Source: Rallus limicola (lineage: Eukaryota; Chordata; Aves; Gruiformes; Rallidae). Taken from it: a stretch of DNA of 64,000 nucleotides. Each line of letters starts with the position of its first letter. Position 1 is the first letter of the stretch. The notes under the pieces are model-generated. The model made no database searches. It had not been told where the DNA came from and saw nothing but the letters and a program-made list of their open reading frames with translations. Shown in pieces: positions 34,043 to 47,239 of this stretch. Both the position numbers and the translations under genes were made by a program. The stretch is from positions 690,001-754,000 of the forward strand of contig JAKCOZ010000018.1 in NCBI GenBank assembly GCA_022605955.1, written 5' to 3'.

Positions 34043-37000
34043 GAAAACAACTCAAGCCAGCAAAACCATCTGCCAAGCCCAAATCACAAGCACCCTCAAA
34101 GTGAATCAGCAGTCCTGAGGTTCAGCCTGTGTGAAGTCCAGTGTCTGACCTTCAGAAGGTCAGGTGCAGCATCCTGTAGCTTCTCAGGAAGCTCCACCAC
34201 AGCCCCTCCACTTGCCAGGGCTGCTGAGGCAACAGGACTTGAGGTTTTCCCTTCACAGATCATGCTGTTCCACCTCACAAGCCATGTATTTAGTCTGCTT
34301 TGTGAGCCTTCTTCCCCAGCACCCAGTCTGTAACACCCATGTTTCCAACCCAGCTCCCCCTGCCTGGGGTGCATGCACTTGCCCAGCCTTGGTGACCAGG
34401 CATTTTTTCATCCTTCCCTGGACAGCTTGGCTGATCTTCTTTGTCAGAGAATTGTTCCAGGCTAGCTGTGACTTTGCCTGTAGCTCAAATCAAGTCCAAC
34501 AGAGAGACCAAGCGACTGCAAAACCTTCTGTGTTTACATAGATGTCCGTTTCCAAACAGAGAGCCCAATTCCAAACATCTCTGCACTCTCATTTGCTTTA
34601 TGTCCAGCTATGATGACTGTAGTACCAGCTCTTTGTGTTTCAAGCTTTATTTCTGCCAGCATTGTTTACTTGTCTTTTTCCTCAAGCAATACCATAAAAG
34701 GCTCTAGTCTCTAGTTTCATTTTCTCCCTTTCATCCTTGCATTAGCTCTGTAAACAGACTCCTTGCTTCCTACTTGAGTAAACTCTTTGTCTAGAGACCT
34801 CAGCTGTCTGGGACCAGCATTTTGTTTTCTCTAGTCGTAGCTGCTGCTTTGTTTGTTCATTAATGACACTCTGCTCTTTGCTGTGATCCTACGTCCTTTT
34901 CTTCTTTGCTAGCAGGGTCCTAGACTTAACGACTGAGGAGTTTCCTCTGAAGGCTGAACAGAAGACTCATGCTCACAGGGTGAACAGCAGACTCATGAAA
35001 AGCATCCAGCTCAAGAGGTGCTTGTACCTGGAGAGGCATTCAGGATTGGATAGCTGGCTGCTCAGGCAGCACTGAATGGCCAAATGATAAATCATTTCTT
35101 CTTTATTCTCAGTGATGGCCAACTCAGTCTCCTCTAAGAGCCACTGTCCCAGGTGGCATTTCTTATGCCACTTCTCTCAGGTCTGCTTAAAATATATTGT
35201 GCAGGTCTTGTATGTTCAGTGTTTCTAGGCTCAAGGGACACCTCAGGTTACGTTAGAGGCAAAGAGCAACAGCAAGAGGGTGGAAAGAACCTAGAGCAGT
35301 TCACTCCAGTCTGCAGCTCTTCTGTTGTCTTCAGGGAGCCCAGGTGTCCCCTAACCCCATCCAAATACCTCCCCACTGATCTGTGAGCTCTGTGAAGTCA
35401 GTATCCACCTCTGAATGTTGGTCTGATCTACTACAGGAGGCTCTCCATTATGGCTATGCAGTTGGGCCATCCCATAGAGACAGACCAGCCTGCATCCTGA
35501 GTCCACCTCCACAACCACCCCAGCCACCTCTGACAGATAGCATCCCTTCCAGAAGGGCCCTTGCTTTCATATATAACCCTTCAGCTGCAACTGGTACTTC
35601 ATCACTCATACTTTCTGTGACCTACCTCTAACTTGGCAGCTCCCCTTGCTCCAGAGGAGTAGCTGCCTTTTCCTGGGCTCAGTCCTAGAGCTGGGAGTAT
35701 GGGGACCCACGAGCACAGGCAGAGGAGCATCAGTGCTAAGAGCAGCCAAGACACTGCACTAGGCTACATGAAACCTTCCATCTCACCCATTGCCAGACTG
35801 GTAAAGCACTTTTCATTGCACATGTGGAGACAGTGGGCTCCTCATGTGACCTCTCAGGTCTAGAGAGATCAAAATGTCCTAAAATCAATAAAAAAACTAC
35901 ATTACTGTTGTCTTCCCTGAAGCTACCAAGCAGAGAAGACCTGCACTTTCACTCGCTCTCAAACACCACAGGTAAAGGGTATAGGATGTAGATGTTGTCC
36001 TAGCAGATGTGATCTAGCTTTCATGCTTTGAAAGCCAGCCAGATCTCACCAAGCAGTGACCACTGCCAGCTGAATGCAGCCATGGATGCCACACATTCCT
36101 CAGCTGACAAGATGCTCTATGTAGCACAGTGAGTCTTCAGACAGCATGGGAATAATTGGCTCCACCAGTCCTCCCAGATCTTGAACCTCAAGGTCCCTCT
36201 GGGGATTCTCCCCTCTAGGGTGGACTTTTGTGCTGTCTGATGGTTGTTATCACTTTCTTCAGCCTCATCCCAGCCAAATTCCCATTGCTATGGAAGCAAC
36301 ACCTTAGATCTCCTGCTGTGCTGAAAGATAAACATCTGCTAGGTCATTATCAAGGCTTGTAAGTGCTCCACCTGGAACAGGAACATCTAGACTTTCCATG
36401 TCACTTCAAGCACCTTTGGAGACTGGTTTTAAAATCAACACTGGAGCCTAGTTATCCTATCAGGTTGTTACTGAAAAACTCATTGCAAGTTTTCTTTAAG
36501 AAGTCCCATTCCTCCAGGTCTTGCCTCACACTTCTTGGTACCTCAGAAAGGCTCCTCTAACTCCCTGGAGAGCCCTCTGTCACCTTAAATGAAGGCAGTG
36601 TTGGCTCATCCTCAGCACCACCTCACCACAGCAGGCTGGGTATCATCACAGCCTATGCTTGAGCTGCTGCATGGATAACTAGCATTTAGACTGAAGTTTG
36701 ACTACATCAGGAACTACGTTAAATGCTTTATCACCTAGTAAATAAGTTTGCTCTGTAATGTTGCTGCAGCCCTGTTTTATCTTCCTGCCCTTGCACAAAG
36801 CCATCACACTAATGGTTTACAGCCAGCTAATGGGAGATGCCCTGTTTGCTCCTTCACAGCCCTTACTTTGAAACACTTGGATGTTTCAGCAGGCTCTGAG
36901 CAACTCATTAGCATGGCCTTAGAGGAGAAACACTACTCTAGAAATTACAGCCCAGTTCTTTATTACAGGGATGTAAGAGCAGCGGCTGAAATGCCCTTGG

Positions 37001-38602
37001 CATCCCATTTTCCAAAGCCAGGTTAGAGATCAGGCCTGCGTGCTCCTGAGGTCAGCACAGTCTAACACATCAGTGTCCTTCAAGTTCAAATAGATACAAG
37101 TTCATCCTTTTTGATACTGCTAGCAGCATCCCTGTAAAAAGGTTTCCCAGCCTCTAGAAAGGTCAAAAAGCCACCTCGCCTACTAATTTGTCATGTACTC
37201 TAATCTCCAGCCTAGTTTTCCCCAGAAAACACCTCCATACAGCTCCACACATCCAAGCCTACTGCAAAGGCTTCTCCTCCCACCTGCAAGGAGCTGCACC
37301 TAGTTTCCTGCAGTGACCTCATAGAAGTAACCTTGGATCCCACCTCCCTACACTATGACCACCCACCAATCTTTCAACAGTAGCTGTGCCTCTTTCTGCA
37401 GCTTTCCATTGACAGTACCATCCAAGATTTGAAGGGAGCCACCCAACTCACTGTGTTCACAGAGTTCCCTCCCTCTCTGCATCAAGAGATGCTCTCTTTC
37501 CATCTCCTTACCTTGTTTTGCTACAGGATCCTCCCACTCTAGGAGGAAAAATACCAATATGATCAAACATCATCTTTCTAGGGCTCTAGAAGACCAGCAA
37601 CCTTACTGCCTTCTATCACAGCCTAAGCCCTTCAAGATGCCATCACAGCAGGACAGGTTGCTTTTATCTGGCCCATAGGTAACAAAAAAATCTAGCTTAT
37701 CTCCTACCTCTGCACTCTCCAAAGACTTTCCTGAAACAACTTTCAGCCTCATCTTCTTGCTTGCAAGTTCTTTCTCATCCTCCCCCCACTTCTACTTCTA
37801 GGCTACAAGCCTAAGAGAAGCCTGGGAAGGAGACCCTCCTAACTCACTACTTCCTCCCACCCAAGCTTGGGGTAAGAGGCATACCCTGACCAACAACCAC
37901 CTAGCAGCACCCTAGACCACAAAACCAACACCACCCCCTCCCTCACACAGAAACACCCAGTGCTCTATGATGTCATCAGCTTTTATAGAGCTCAAGCAGC
38001 TGCTCATTAGTGGGGCTTGGGCATTATAAGCCTCCCTTCTGCATCTAGCAGATACCTATTATGGTTTGGGATGGTAAGGCTGCTGTTGGGTGGTTTCCTA
38101 CACTGCCCTAAGCCCCCCAGGAGCAGGGAAGCTGCTTTGCAGCTCCTACCTTGCTTGCAAAACAAGTGGGAGTTGGTGGCTTCTCTCCTCTTCTCTTCTC
38201 TGAATATGTGCTACTGGAATTTTAAACAGATTATGTAAGTGGCTCTCATTTAATCCATCTGAACTATCCTCTTTTAATCACATGTGAGATCAAAGCAGCT
38301 GACTGTGAAATGAGCAGGGAGCAGCACAGGCTCTCCCCTGCACAGGCTGACCTGTGGTGGGTGAGGAGGGGGGCAGGTTGTGGGAACACATGGTCATTCA
38401 GGTTTGTTTTTTATTCTTGGGGGAAAAAAAAGCAGCTAAATAGGATGATGGGCAGCATAAGTACTGCTGTCACTTTCCCTGCATTTCTTGTGGCCCTTCC
38501 TTTGTGCCTCTGCCAGCCCTGGGATGCAGGAGAACATGCCTGTGCCATGGATGTGGGGGTATGGAATCTTGTCTGGGAAGTTGCTCTTCAAAGAGAAAGC
38601 AG
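34043..38602. other. Unique non-coding DNA
   Basis: No gene or repeat is recognised in about 4.5 kb of CpG-poor sequence rich in C/T on the + strand (34700-37950). Open frames are short. Nothing in it resembles an RNA gene. Confidence 0.5.
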
Positions 38603-38622
38603 CTCTCTCTCTCTCTCTCTCT
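38603..38622 (+). repeat. (CT)10 microsatellite
   Basis: Ten perfect CT units, likely length-variable between individuals. Confidence 0.95.
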
Positions 38623-38639
38623 GAGATTTATATAGTTTA

Positions 38640-39015
38640 CCTTTTTCATTTCTTCTCCTGAAGTCTGACATTTAAAAATGTGTAATTGTGTTTATCCCTG
38701 GCAAGCTGTGAATGGCTCCCCGGGCTGCCCGTGCCTCCTGCACTGCTGTATAAATTACACTGACAACCCCTTATTACAAAGGGAAAAATAAGTTAATGGA
38801 AAAGCAAAGCAGAAATAGATGCATAAAAATCCCAAAGTGCCCGAGTCAGCAGAATTGCCCCCACGTGACAGTCGTTGCTGGTATTTAATTAAACAGAGAT
38901 CGATCGTGTGGGTGAGTGTGAGCTGGTGGGTGTGCACGTGCAGGGGAGGAACTAGTGCGTTTATACTCTATTTATTTTTTGATTGTAAGGAATTAATTGA
39001 TATTACATTGAAGGC
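38640..39015. promoter_or_regulatory. Candidate conserved non-coding element
   Basis: AT-rich sequence with dense TAAT/TTAAT words ('gctgtataaattacactgac', 'aaaataagttaatggaaaag', 'gtatttaattaaacagaga', 'aaggaattaattgatattac') and a GATCGATC palindrome near 38900. It is bracketed by GC-rich DNA. There is no repeat signature and no coding frame. Function is inferred only from composition and motif spacing. Confidence 0.35.
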
Positions 39016-42000
39016 TGCCCTGGCAGGGTGATGAGCAGCGTGGCTTGGGGAGGCAGGGAGTGCGTGCAGGCTGCCTTGGGCAGCTTCTACACCTCTTGGT
39101 ATATCTGAGGGGAGCTTCTCCTGGCTGGTGGGGAGCTGGGGTGCCTGGCTGCCCCTCTGGAAGAGAGCATGGGTGCTGCAGAAATGCTGGGACCATGGAG
39201 GCTGTGTTTCCTCCGTGCAGGCAGGGCTCTGAACTGCGGGGCTGTGGCGAGGCTTGAAATCTGACTGCCCCAAGGCGTGAGCAGGGCTGAGAAATAGAAA
39301 TGACGTTGCCTGCCCGAGCAGCCCCTGGTGCTTTTGGGAAGTGGCACATTTAGACAGAGGCACAGGGAGATGTGTGAAGAGCAAGGAGGGTCAGTCACCC
39401 CATAGCACTCCTGAGGGATGCTGACCTGGGTATCGGGGTGGAAACATGGAGCGGCACAAGCTGAGCTGTGGGACCTGGAAGCCAGGACTTAAGGAGCTTT
39501 GGAGAGCTCAGGCATCCTGAGGATGCTCTGAAGGAATGGGAACTGCAGCAGCACTCTGGGTCCTGGGGGTGCATGCAGCCCATCACTGACTGCAGCCTCT
39601 GTGACATGGTCAAGGTGACACGGGCAGTGGCTGGAGGGCTGGGGAGCTCTGAAGGACCCTCAAAGCCTGCAGAACAGCTGTGGGGGGGGTTGGAGCCAGG
39701 GAAAGCTGTCAGGCTCTGCCTAAGATTCTAGTTCAGGTTATAAGGAAGTGCTGTGATCTCAAATGCTGCTGGCTATGGGATTGGAAATTTCCTGTTGCTC
39801 ATGGCTGGTTTTGGTCTCTCCTGAAGATCAGGGACCTCTGACAAGGTTCCATGTCCTGGTGTTTCCCTGCTTAGTCACACAAAACATAACCCTGGGGTAA
39901 AATGCCAGCCACCAGTCAATATCTGATCAGGCTGCTGGTGGAAATCTGAAACAGATTTTGAGAAAGGGGTATGCTTCAAGGAAAACTACTGCCCAGAGGT
40001 GGAAATGCTTGGTTGGAGATGCTGACCTCTGCCTAGAGGAGCTGGAAATGTTTCCTCCTGGGATCCTTGTCCAGGAACTGCCACCACTGAGTCCCCACCT
40101 CCCTCCTCTGACCCTGATAGTGCCCCCATCACTCACATGGGCAGTTGTCCTTGGCCTTTGGGGTTTGGCCAAAATGTTGTGTAAAGCATTAAGTGAAGAT
40201 GTACAGACTTGAGCGTGGGCTCCGCAGCCAGATCGATTCAAATTCAACCATCCTGGGAGCAGAGCAAAGAAGTTAACAGCTGCTGGAAATTGCACATGGC
40301 TTCTTTCCTTTCCACACGTTTTTCCTTGCCTAATTGGAGCAAGAAGAGTGGTCAGGTAGGAGCTGTGAGAGGCTGGGGAGCTGGACATGAGCTTTCTGTG
40401 ACTCATTCTTGCGAGAGGGAGGAAGGAAGGGATAGATGGCTTGCTCCCTGGGGTACCAGTTGCACCACTCTGCTCTTACTGGGCCTAGAGTAAGGAGAAG
40501 AAACCTCTTATTCTCATTGCACCCCCATATGTCATTTGGACCACGTGGGATAAGGGTAAAAAAAAAAAAAAGTACAGGTCTCTGCTCCCCAGCCCTTTCT
40601 CTGGCCACGTGCTCCTGGTGTAGTGCTGCTGCTGCTCTGATTTTTTTTCCATACCTCCCCCTCTGCAGCATCATCCAGGTTTGACTCCTGTAAATATTAA
40701 CCAAGAATTCAATGCAAAGGAAATAAAAAAAACCCCAAACAAAGCAAGAGGAATAATCTCTATTTTTGTTCAGTTTTAAGATCAGTCTCACGGCCCTGAC
40801 ATCTTTCAGCTAATGACTGAAAATCCCTTCTCCCAGCAGTCTGGACACCAATCAATACTCCACAAGCAATTTCCAGTGCTCGGCTGGCTTGTTAGAGACC
40901 TAACATTCCCTTTCCTCGAGAAGTGGGTGGCACAGTGAGTCACAGAAAGCTCAGCAGGATGCTGCTTGTACCTGATGCAGTGCTGAAGCCAGGCTCGAAA
41001 TCAGAAAGCATCCACAAAAGCTATTTTTGCAGCCTAGGACTGAATCTCAGTGCTAGACTGGAGAGGCCTGAGGAGTCTTGCTGGGCAGTAGGTCTCAGAG
41101 GTCCTGATGGTGCTGCTCTTCCTGGCCCAGCTGCAGGATCACAAGTGGTGGGGAACCCATCTTGATCTCCAGGGTTTTTCAAACGTGCTGGTGACACAGG
41201 GTTGCAAGTGACTGCTCCTGCCCCTTTCAGCAGAGCGATGCTGTGTGTTGCCAGTCACTCCGTGCAGAGCCACATGTATGCAAGACTTAGCAGGGCTGGG
41301 GCTCCAGCAGCATCAGCCTGACAGCCCTGCATGAATCCTGGCCCCCTTCCTCATCCCCACACTGCTGCAGTGGCAGATCGGGAGCTGGGATAAGGCCCTT
41401 TACAGGAGGAGGCACCAAGCTGCTACAGGAGCTTCTACTCCTATTAAGGATGGGGGGGTTCATTGGCCACTGCAGGGGCTTTTCCAGGACCTAGAGCCTG
41501 GCCCTGGCAGCCAGCATTGCAGCTAGGACGTGGCTGCAGCAGGGAGCTTGTAAAATGCCTGTCTTTCTGCTGTAATCAGGCTAACCTTCTCCACAGCAAG
41601 GAAGGAAGCTCCCAAGGGAGCTCCTCAGACTGACAAAATGCCTTTCTTTTAAAATTGCTTTGCTTAATTACTCTGGGACATGTTTAAAAATATGATGTGC
41701 CATGAGCCTTTGAAGTTCAGAGAGACTTCAGCAGGTGCAGTAATCCCCTTATTCTAATCCTGATGACCAAGATATGTTGGCTGCCCTTTCTCATGGTCTA
41801 GCGGGACTCGGGCAGTTGAAAAGCCAGAGTCTTTGTCTGCTTTCCTCAGATGAGACTTTCTGAATTGCACTGGCCTGTCCTCACCTTGGGTGGACCAAAC
41901 ACATTGCTAATGTATTTATGCATGGCTGTGGCTTATTTATATCCCCCTAAAACCCTCAGGTGAGCACCCAGGAGTCCAGTGGTCGAGTGGTTGTGCACTT

Positions 42001-42659
42001 TGTTCTTCCCACTGTGCTTGTGCCGGGATGATTTTGCTGAAGGAGGAGAAAGGCTTGGTCCATCCCTGCAAGCAGCCAGAGCCATGCAGCTGGCAGCAGG
42101 TTGGAGGCTATGGGATGGAGCATGTGGAGGCATGAGGCCCCTCTTTGCTCCATGACCGGTCAGGGAGAGCACTGCAAAAGCTGGGTGTTGCTGCCATCCT
42201 TCAGTCAGAGCAAGCAGGGAAAGAATTCATTTCTCTTATGCAACCAACCAGAGCTACTGCCCAAAGCATCAGCCCTGTGTGAGGCTAATTAAGAGCTGAG
42301 CTCTGTGCATGAAAGAACCGAATGGATGTGGCTTGCTTAGAGAGGTCGATGGGCCTGCCTGTCTGAGGGTGGGGAGGCACAACAGAAATAATCAGAAGGA
42401 ATCACCAGACAGCCAAGGGTGGCCAAAGCAACACCTTGCAGCCTTGAGTTCATAGAAAGCAAAGACAAGAGATTTTGGGCAGTGTGTTGGCTGGGGAAAG
42501 AGGCTTGGGAAGGGAAGACTGGTGGCATGGGTATCTGCTGCTGCACCAGGACTCCTCTCAAGGAAAGTCTCATTTTGCTTATGAAATGAACTCCACCAGA
42601 AATACCTGGCTGTCATGCAAGTTCCCTCCATATTGGAAACAGCTGCCAAAAGTCAAGTC
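39016..42659. other. Unique non-coding DNA, GC-moderate
   Basis: No gene or mobile element is recognised. An A15 run is at 40558-40572. 41640-41700 and 41900-41945 are AT-rich. Open frames up to 159 codons show no domain. Confidence 0.5.
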
Positions 42660-42960
42660 TGAATATTAGCTAAATACTTCAATCAAATTACATAACTACA
42701 TGATGTTGAATAAGCGGAGGAATAAAGTCAATTGTAGAGTAACAAATGATGTATTTACTGCAATAGAGGTGCTTGAGCTTTCAGAGCTTACAAAATGTCT
42801 TCTCTTTTTTTCAAAATTAAATTTCCTTGAAATCAATGTATTCCCATGGAAATTCTTTATTACAACAAAATGCCATTTCAATGCCATTTTCTGGTGGAAA
42901 CGCTCTGTTGGTGTGTTATTGACACGGTTCAATTACTGCGCTCGCAGTAGCAACGTGCCA
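42660..42960. promoter_or_regulatory. AT-rich island; candidate conserved element
   Basis: A sharply bounded AT-rich block with 'tgttgaataagcggaggaat', 'caaaattaaatttccttgaa', 'gccatttcaatgccatttt' (a short direct repeat) and 'gtgttattgacacggttcaa'. It carries a 143-codon + strand frame (42700-43131) rich in Phe/Leu/Asn, which I regard as chance. Regulatory function is speculative. Confidence 0.3.
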
Positions 42961-43925
42961 GACAAACGGCACCCAGGGCACCTTCCTACCTTCCTCCAGA
43001 CAGTCTTTTGTGTCCCCGTGGATTCAGTGGCTGGGCTTCTTTTGCCTGGCATGTCTCCACACACCCTGGGTGCAGAAGTCTCTCTTGGAGGAATCTCTTC
43101 AGGTTCCTCTACCCTCTTGGGTTCATCCTGAACCGTTCACATCATGAGGTCGGGTTCTCTCTGAGGACCAGCTCTATCCACGTTGGACACGATGAGAGAT
43201 ATGAGAGCTCAGCCCAGCCATTATGTGTGCTGAGCCCTGCTTAAGGAGAGGTACCCAGACCTGTTGAGTTTCTTCTCCATGCATGGGAGTCTTTCATTTT
43301 ACTTCCATCTCATGCTCCTCTGGCAATGGATTTGCATCTTCTGCCTTTGCATCTCAGCCGTGTGATTTCTCATGCTCTGGGGATCCCACATGCCCAGTGA
43401 GGTTGTCACCAGACTGGTTTATACCCAGCCTGTCTGGTTTTGTCCCAAAATGCCCCGGACCTGCTGAAATTACAGCCCTTGTGCTTCCCAAGCTGCCCAG
43501 CGCTCAGCAGCTTCAGGCTTACACCTCCTTGTATTCTTTGATGTAGAAAACCTGCATGAACATCATTCCTTCTTTGAAAGAGATCACACCAGCTCCCACC
43601 CCATCAGGCACCCACTGTTTGAAGACATTATGCAGACAGAAAACATCTCCAGGATGGTTACTGTCTCCTTAGTATATGAACTGATGCATTCATGGCTAGG
43701 AAGAATAGCTGCAATGGGTGCTGGCAGAATTTGCCTGTTCCCCGTCTCTACCACGTGCTCTGTGGAAATGAGGCAGCATCTTTCTTCTCATAGCCAGGAA
43801 GTCATTTCTCACCTCCCTCTGCCTGGTCCAGCTTGGACAGTGAGGTGCTTTGGCCTTCCCCAGGAGAATCTGAGTTTCAGCCCTGCTTATTGCTGTGGGG
43901 CTCCTGCTGTCTGCTCAAAGTCAAG
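42961..43925. other. Unique non-coding DNA
   Basis: No gene or repeat is recognised. Composition is mixed with many short C/T runs. Confidence 0.5.
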
Positions 43926-44392
43926 AGTGTTGGATCTGGATGATGGGACAAGAGTGCCCATCTGGAAGATGGGACAGACGCACCCTCAACATTTGCAACC
44001 CTCATGTGCAGATGATACAAAGCTGAGAGGAGTTGTTGTTAACTCAAGGGATGTGAGGGTAATTCAAAGGGACCTCCACAGGCTGGAGAAATGGGCACAG
44101 GGCCTCATGGAGTTCAGTGAATGTTCATGGTGATGGGACAAGAGGAAACAGGTACAAACTGCAGGAATTTTGTCTGAATGCAAAATGACCTTTTTTTTGC
44201 TGTGATGGTGGTTTAACACTTGGACTTCCCAGATTGCCCCAAAAGGTGGTGATGTCTCCATCCTCAGAGGTATTCAAAACCCACTTGGACGTGGCCCTGG
44301 GCAACCTGCTCTGGCTGACCTTGCTTGTGCAGAGGTTGAACCAGGTGGTCTCCAGAGCTGCCTTCCAGCCTCAGGTATTCTGAGATGTGGGG
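43926..44392 (+). mobile_element. CR1 LINE copy with internal deletion
   Basis: The first part carries the catalytic region of the ORF2 reverse transcriptase: LDLDDGTR, then ADDTKLRGVVV, then VIQRDLHRLEKWAQGLMEFS. The ADD catalytic residues are kept. At about 44125 the element jumps directly to 'gatgggacaagaggaaac', a segment that normally lies several hundred bases further on. It then runs through the ORF2 end ('cttcccagattgcccc') and the 3' UTR ('gaaccaggtggtctccagag', 'ccttccagcctcaggtattc'). The central thumb/C-terminal part is therefore deleted. A T8 run at about 44191 interrupts it further. Confidence 0.9.
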
Positions 44393-45899
44393 ATTCCAGG
44401 TCTTCTGTGACAACACCTTGAGCAAAGCATGGGCCCAGCAAGGTGTGATCTGGAATGCCTTCACCCAGGACCACAGAAGGAGAAAACCTTTTCCAGCTCC
44501 CCTGCACTTGAGCTAACACTACCAACCATCTCTGTATGCCATGTACTGAATTGGAGGAAATTTGATGCAAGGAGACGTACCTGTTGCCCTGCATCAGATG
44601 GGACTGACCTTGCTCTCCCTGCTGAGACCCCGGCCCGCAGGCGCAGTGGTGGGAGGATGCTCAGGGGTGTCCCTTCCCCAGCTGCAGCACTCCTTGCTTC
44701 GTTGTGGAAGCACCCAGGGAAGTGGAATAACGCCTTTTTCCTTCCTTCACTCAGATCACTAAAGCAGAGCACACCGTTTCCTTCTTGAATTAAGCTCATG
44801 TACAGTTTGGCAGCCTGGGTAATCTCCTGAAATGCTCCTGAGAGGCTGTGTGACCCTTCCTGTCCTTCCCCACGGGTAGGGTCTCCCCAGGAATCAGGCC
44901 TGAGGTGTTCATCCCCTGCAGTATTTATTCTGCAGTGCAGTGCGTGTTCTCCTGAGAACCCTGACCACTGCCAAGCTGCCCCGGCTCCTCGGGGTGCCAG
45001 GAGCCCTGCGAGGTGCCAGCACTTCCCTCTGGCTGCCATTCCTCCCTCCTGCAGAAATGTGCTCAGCCCCCTCCTGCAAACACACACTGCAGCCGCTGGA
45101 CCTGAATCCATCCCTGCAGCCCCCCCTCCGGAGCCAAGGCAGATGCAGGAGGGATTAATTTTACCCACATCAGTAACATGCTTGAAATGGACAAAACTTT
45201 TTTTCTTTCTTTTTTTTGGGGGTTTTTTTTTTGTTTGTTTTTTAATCTCCATTTGCTATATTTCACCCTGATTCTCTGCCACAACATCTCTTCTTCTTGG
45301 CCATGGCTCACGTTGGAGAGAAATGGTCTTGAAGTTTGTTCTCACAAATAAACCGAGTAACCTGTAGACCTATGGCAAATGAAAAGCAGCTGTTTAGCTA
45401 TGCAGACACACTCGGCTCCGTTTTATTTCTTTAATTTTTTTCCCCCCAGGTTTGGCAGTTCATTAATAACAGCCCACTGGCACAGAGAAAAATATCACAC
45501 CAAGCAACCAGCAGCATGCAGCCAGCATCCTTGGGAAGCTGGCTGGAAGGATAAGGGAAAGCAAACAGGCACATTGGGCTGCAGAAGTGCAGCCTTCCAG
45601 GTACAGGCAGCCGAGCAAACCACAGCAAACACTTTATCCGATTCATTTAGCCCTTCCCCTCCTTATGAAATATTTGCAGCCTCCATCCTGATCCACATGT
45701 GTTTGTTGAGGAACCGGCTCTGCTAATCACTGGTGTCAAAGCGCTGCAGCCTATGTGTGTTCTTAGCCCCCCTGTTTGCTCTGCTGCCTCCAGAATTGGA
45801 AACCCAGCTTCGCGGGCTGCGGGTGACTCCAAGTTTCCTTCCTTATGTTCATGTGCAGGAAGATGGTCTTGAGTCATTACTTGAGGGACTGAAATGAAA
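44393..45899. other. Unique DNA with a T-rich tract
   Basis: No gene is recognised. 45196-45243 is almost pure T with short G/C interruptions. A 263-codon - strand open frame (44461-45252) is chance and Lys-rich where it crosses the T tract. Confidence 0.5.
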
Positions 45900-46260
45900 A
45901 GGAGTCAAAGGAAAAGATTATAGCAGAGAGATTACAGTACGAAATGACTGATTTTTATTTAACACATTAACCAATATGCTTTTTCAAATATAGGCTCAAG
46001 CTTACTTAAGGCAAAGTTCACGTTAATATTGATATTTGAAGGAAGAAGCACTTTCATATTAATCACCTAACTATTAAATGTCTGTTATGAGACAGAGCTT
46101 ATGGTCTACGTCTCCAGACACATTTTCAAATGGTTCAGGCTAACTTTGATCCTTCTTAATGACGGAGAGCAATTATATAATGGGTTCAGAAACACTTTCA
46201 ATGCACAACTTGCAGAGGGTTTGGGGTTTTTTTTCTGCAGTGTTGTCAGATAATATCTCA
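45900..46260. promoter_or_regulatory. AT-rich island; candidate conserved element
   Basis: TAAT/ATTA-rich block ('acacattaaccaatatgct', 'cgttaatattgatatttgaa', 'catattaatcacctaacta', 'gagcaattatataatgggtt') without repeats or coding. It resembles the islands at 2600-3010 and 38640-39015 in composition. Confidence 0.35.
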
Positions 46261-47239
46261 ATAACATTTCTGGGAAGCAAAGATGACCATCCTTTGCCTA
46301 CCCTGCGTTTTTTCCTCAGCAGTCTCAGGTTTGCAGCCTAACTTGCAGCGAGGCAGAGTCTGAATGTGTGAAAGAGCCGAGTGATGGAAGTGCAAGGTGT
46401 TGTGGCAGTCCAAAACCCTGCAGGCTTCTCCTCCAGCCAGGGATGAGCAGCTGTCCATCACTGGTGGGGAAGGAGCAGGGGAGTGTTACCTCCACAGCAC
46501 GGCAGCTGGGTGGTCCAGGCCCTTGGCTCACATATTGCCATGGCAACCTCATCCGCTGGGGCGGCAGTGATGGTGAGAAAACCCAATGCCAAGCCAGCAG
46601 CAAAGAAAACCTCAGCTCAGGCCAAACCTGACACAGGCTGGGCATGCAGCAGGGCCTGCTGCTGTGACCCGTGTGGGAAGGGAGGCCTAACGCAGTGGTG
46701 ATGGGTGGAGGAAGGCGGATTTCCTCCCAGAGAAAACAGGAGAGCCTGTATGTGTGCTTGTATGTGTGTGCACTGTATGTGTGTGTACGCATGGGTGGGG
46801 GGCAGGTGTGTGCATACCGGGGGTGTGTGTGTGCATACCTGTGTGTGCAGGGACACAGCTGGGCAGGCATCACCATGCCTGTGCACTCCCTCACTTCCAT
46901 GTGCCCCGCAGCGTGCATGATGGAGCTTCTACAGAGTCTGGGGGGAGGCCAGGGGGTGTCGTGGCCGTGCTGCACTCTGTCCTGCCAGAGGGTGCTCAGG
47001 CACATGTGTTAAAAAGTCATAAATAGAGATTTCTTTCACTGCCAGGGGGGAAAGTCTGCCCACGCTGTGAGCGTGGCGCAGGGCATCCTCACAGAGGGAC
47101 AGGCTTGCACTCAGCTTCTTCACACTTCATCTTCTCTGCATTTCCCAGCCGAACGCTGAGCTGTGTCTGTGAGTGGGGTGGTGAGGGCCAGCACAGGGCT
47201 ATGGAGGAGCCTCACACCCACAACTGGGGCATCCAAAGG
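46261..47239. other. Unique DNA with a TG-rich tract
   Basis: No gene is recognised. 46746-46852 is a TG-rich, alternating purine-pyrimidine tract ('tatgtgtgtgcactgtatgt', 'ggtgtgtgtgtgcatacct') prone to Z-DNA and length variation. Confidence 0.55.

Noticed and set aside
44461..45252. 263-codon - strand open frame
   Set aside because: Runs through a T-rich tract (giving poly-Lys) and unrelated sequence. No recognisable protein.
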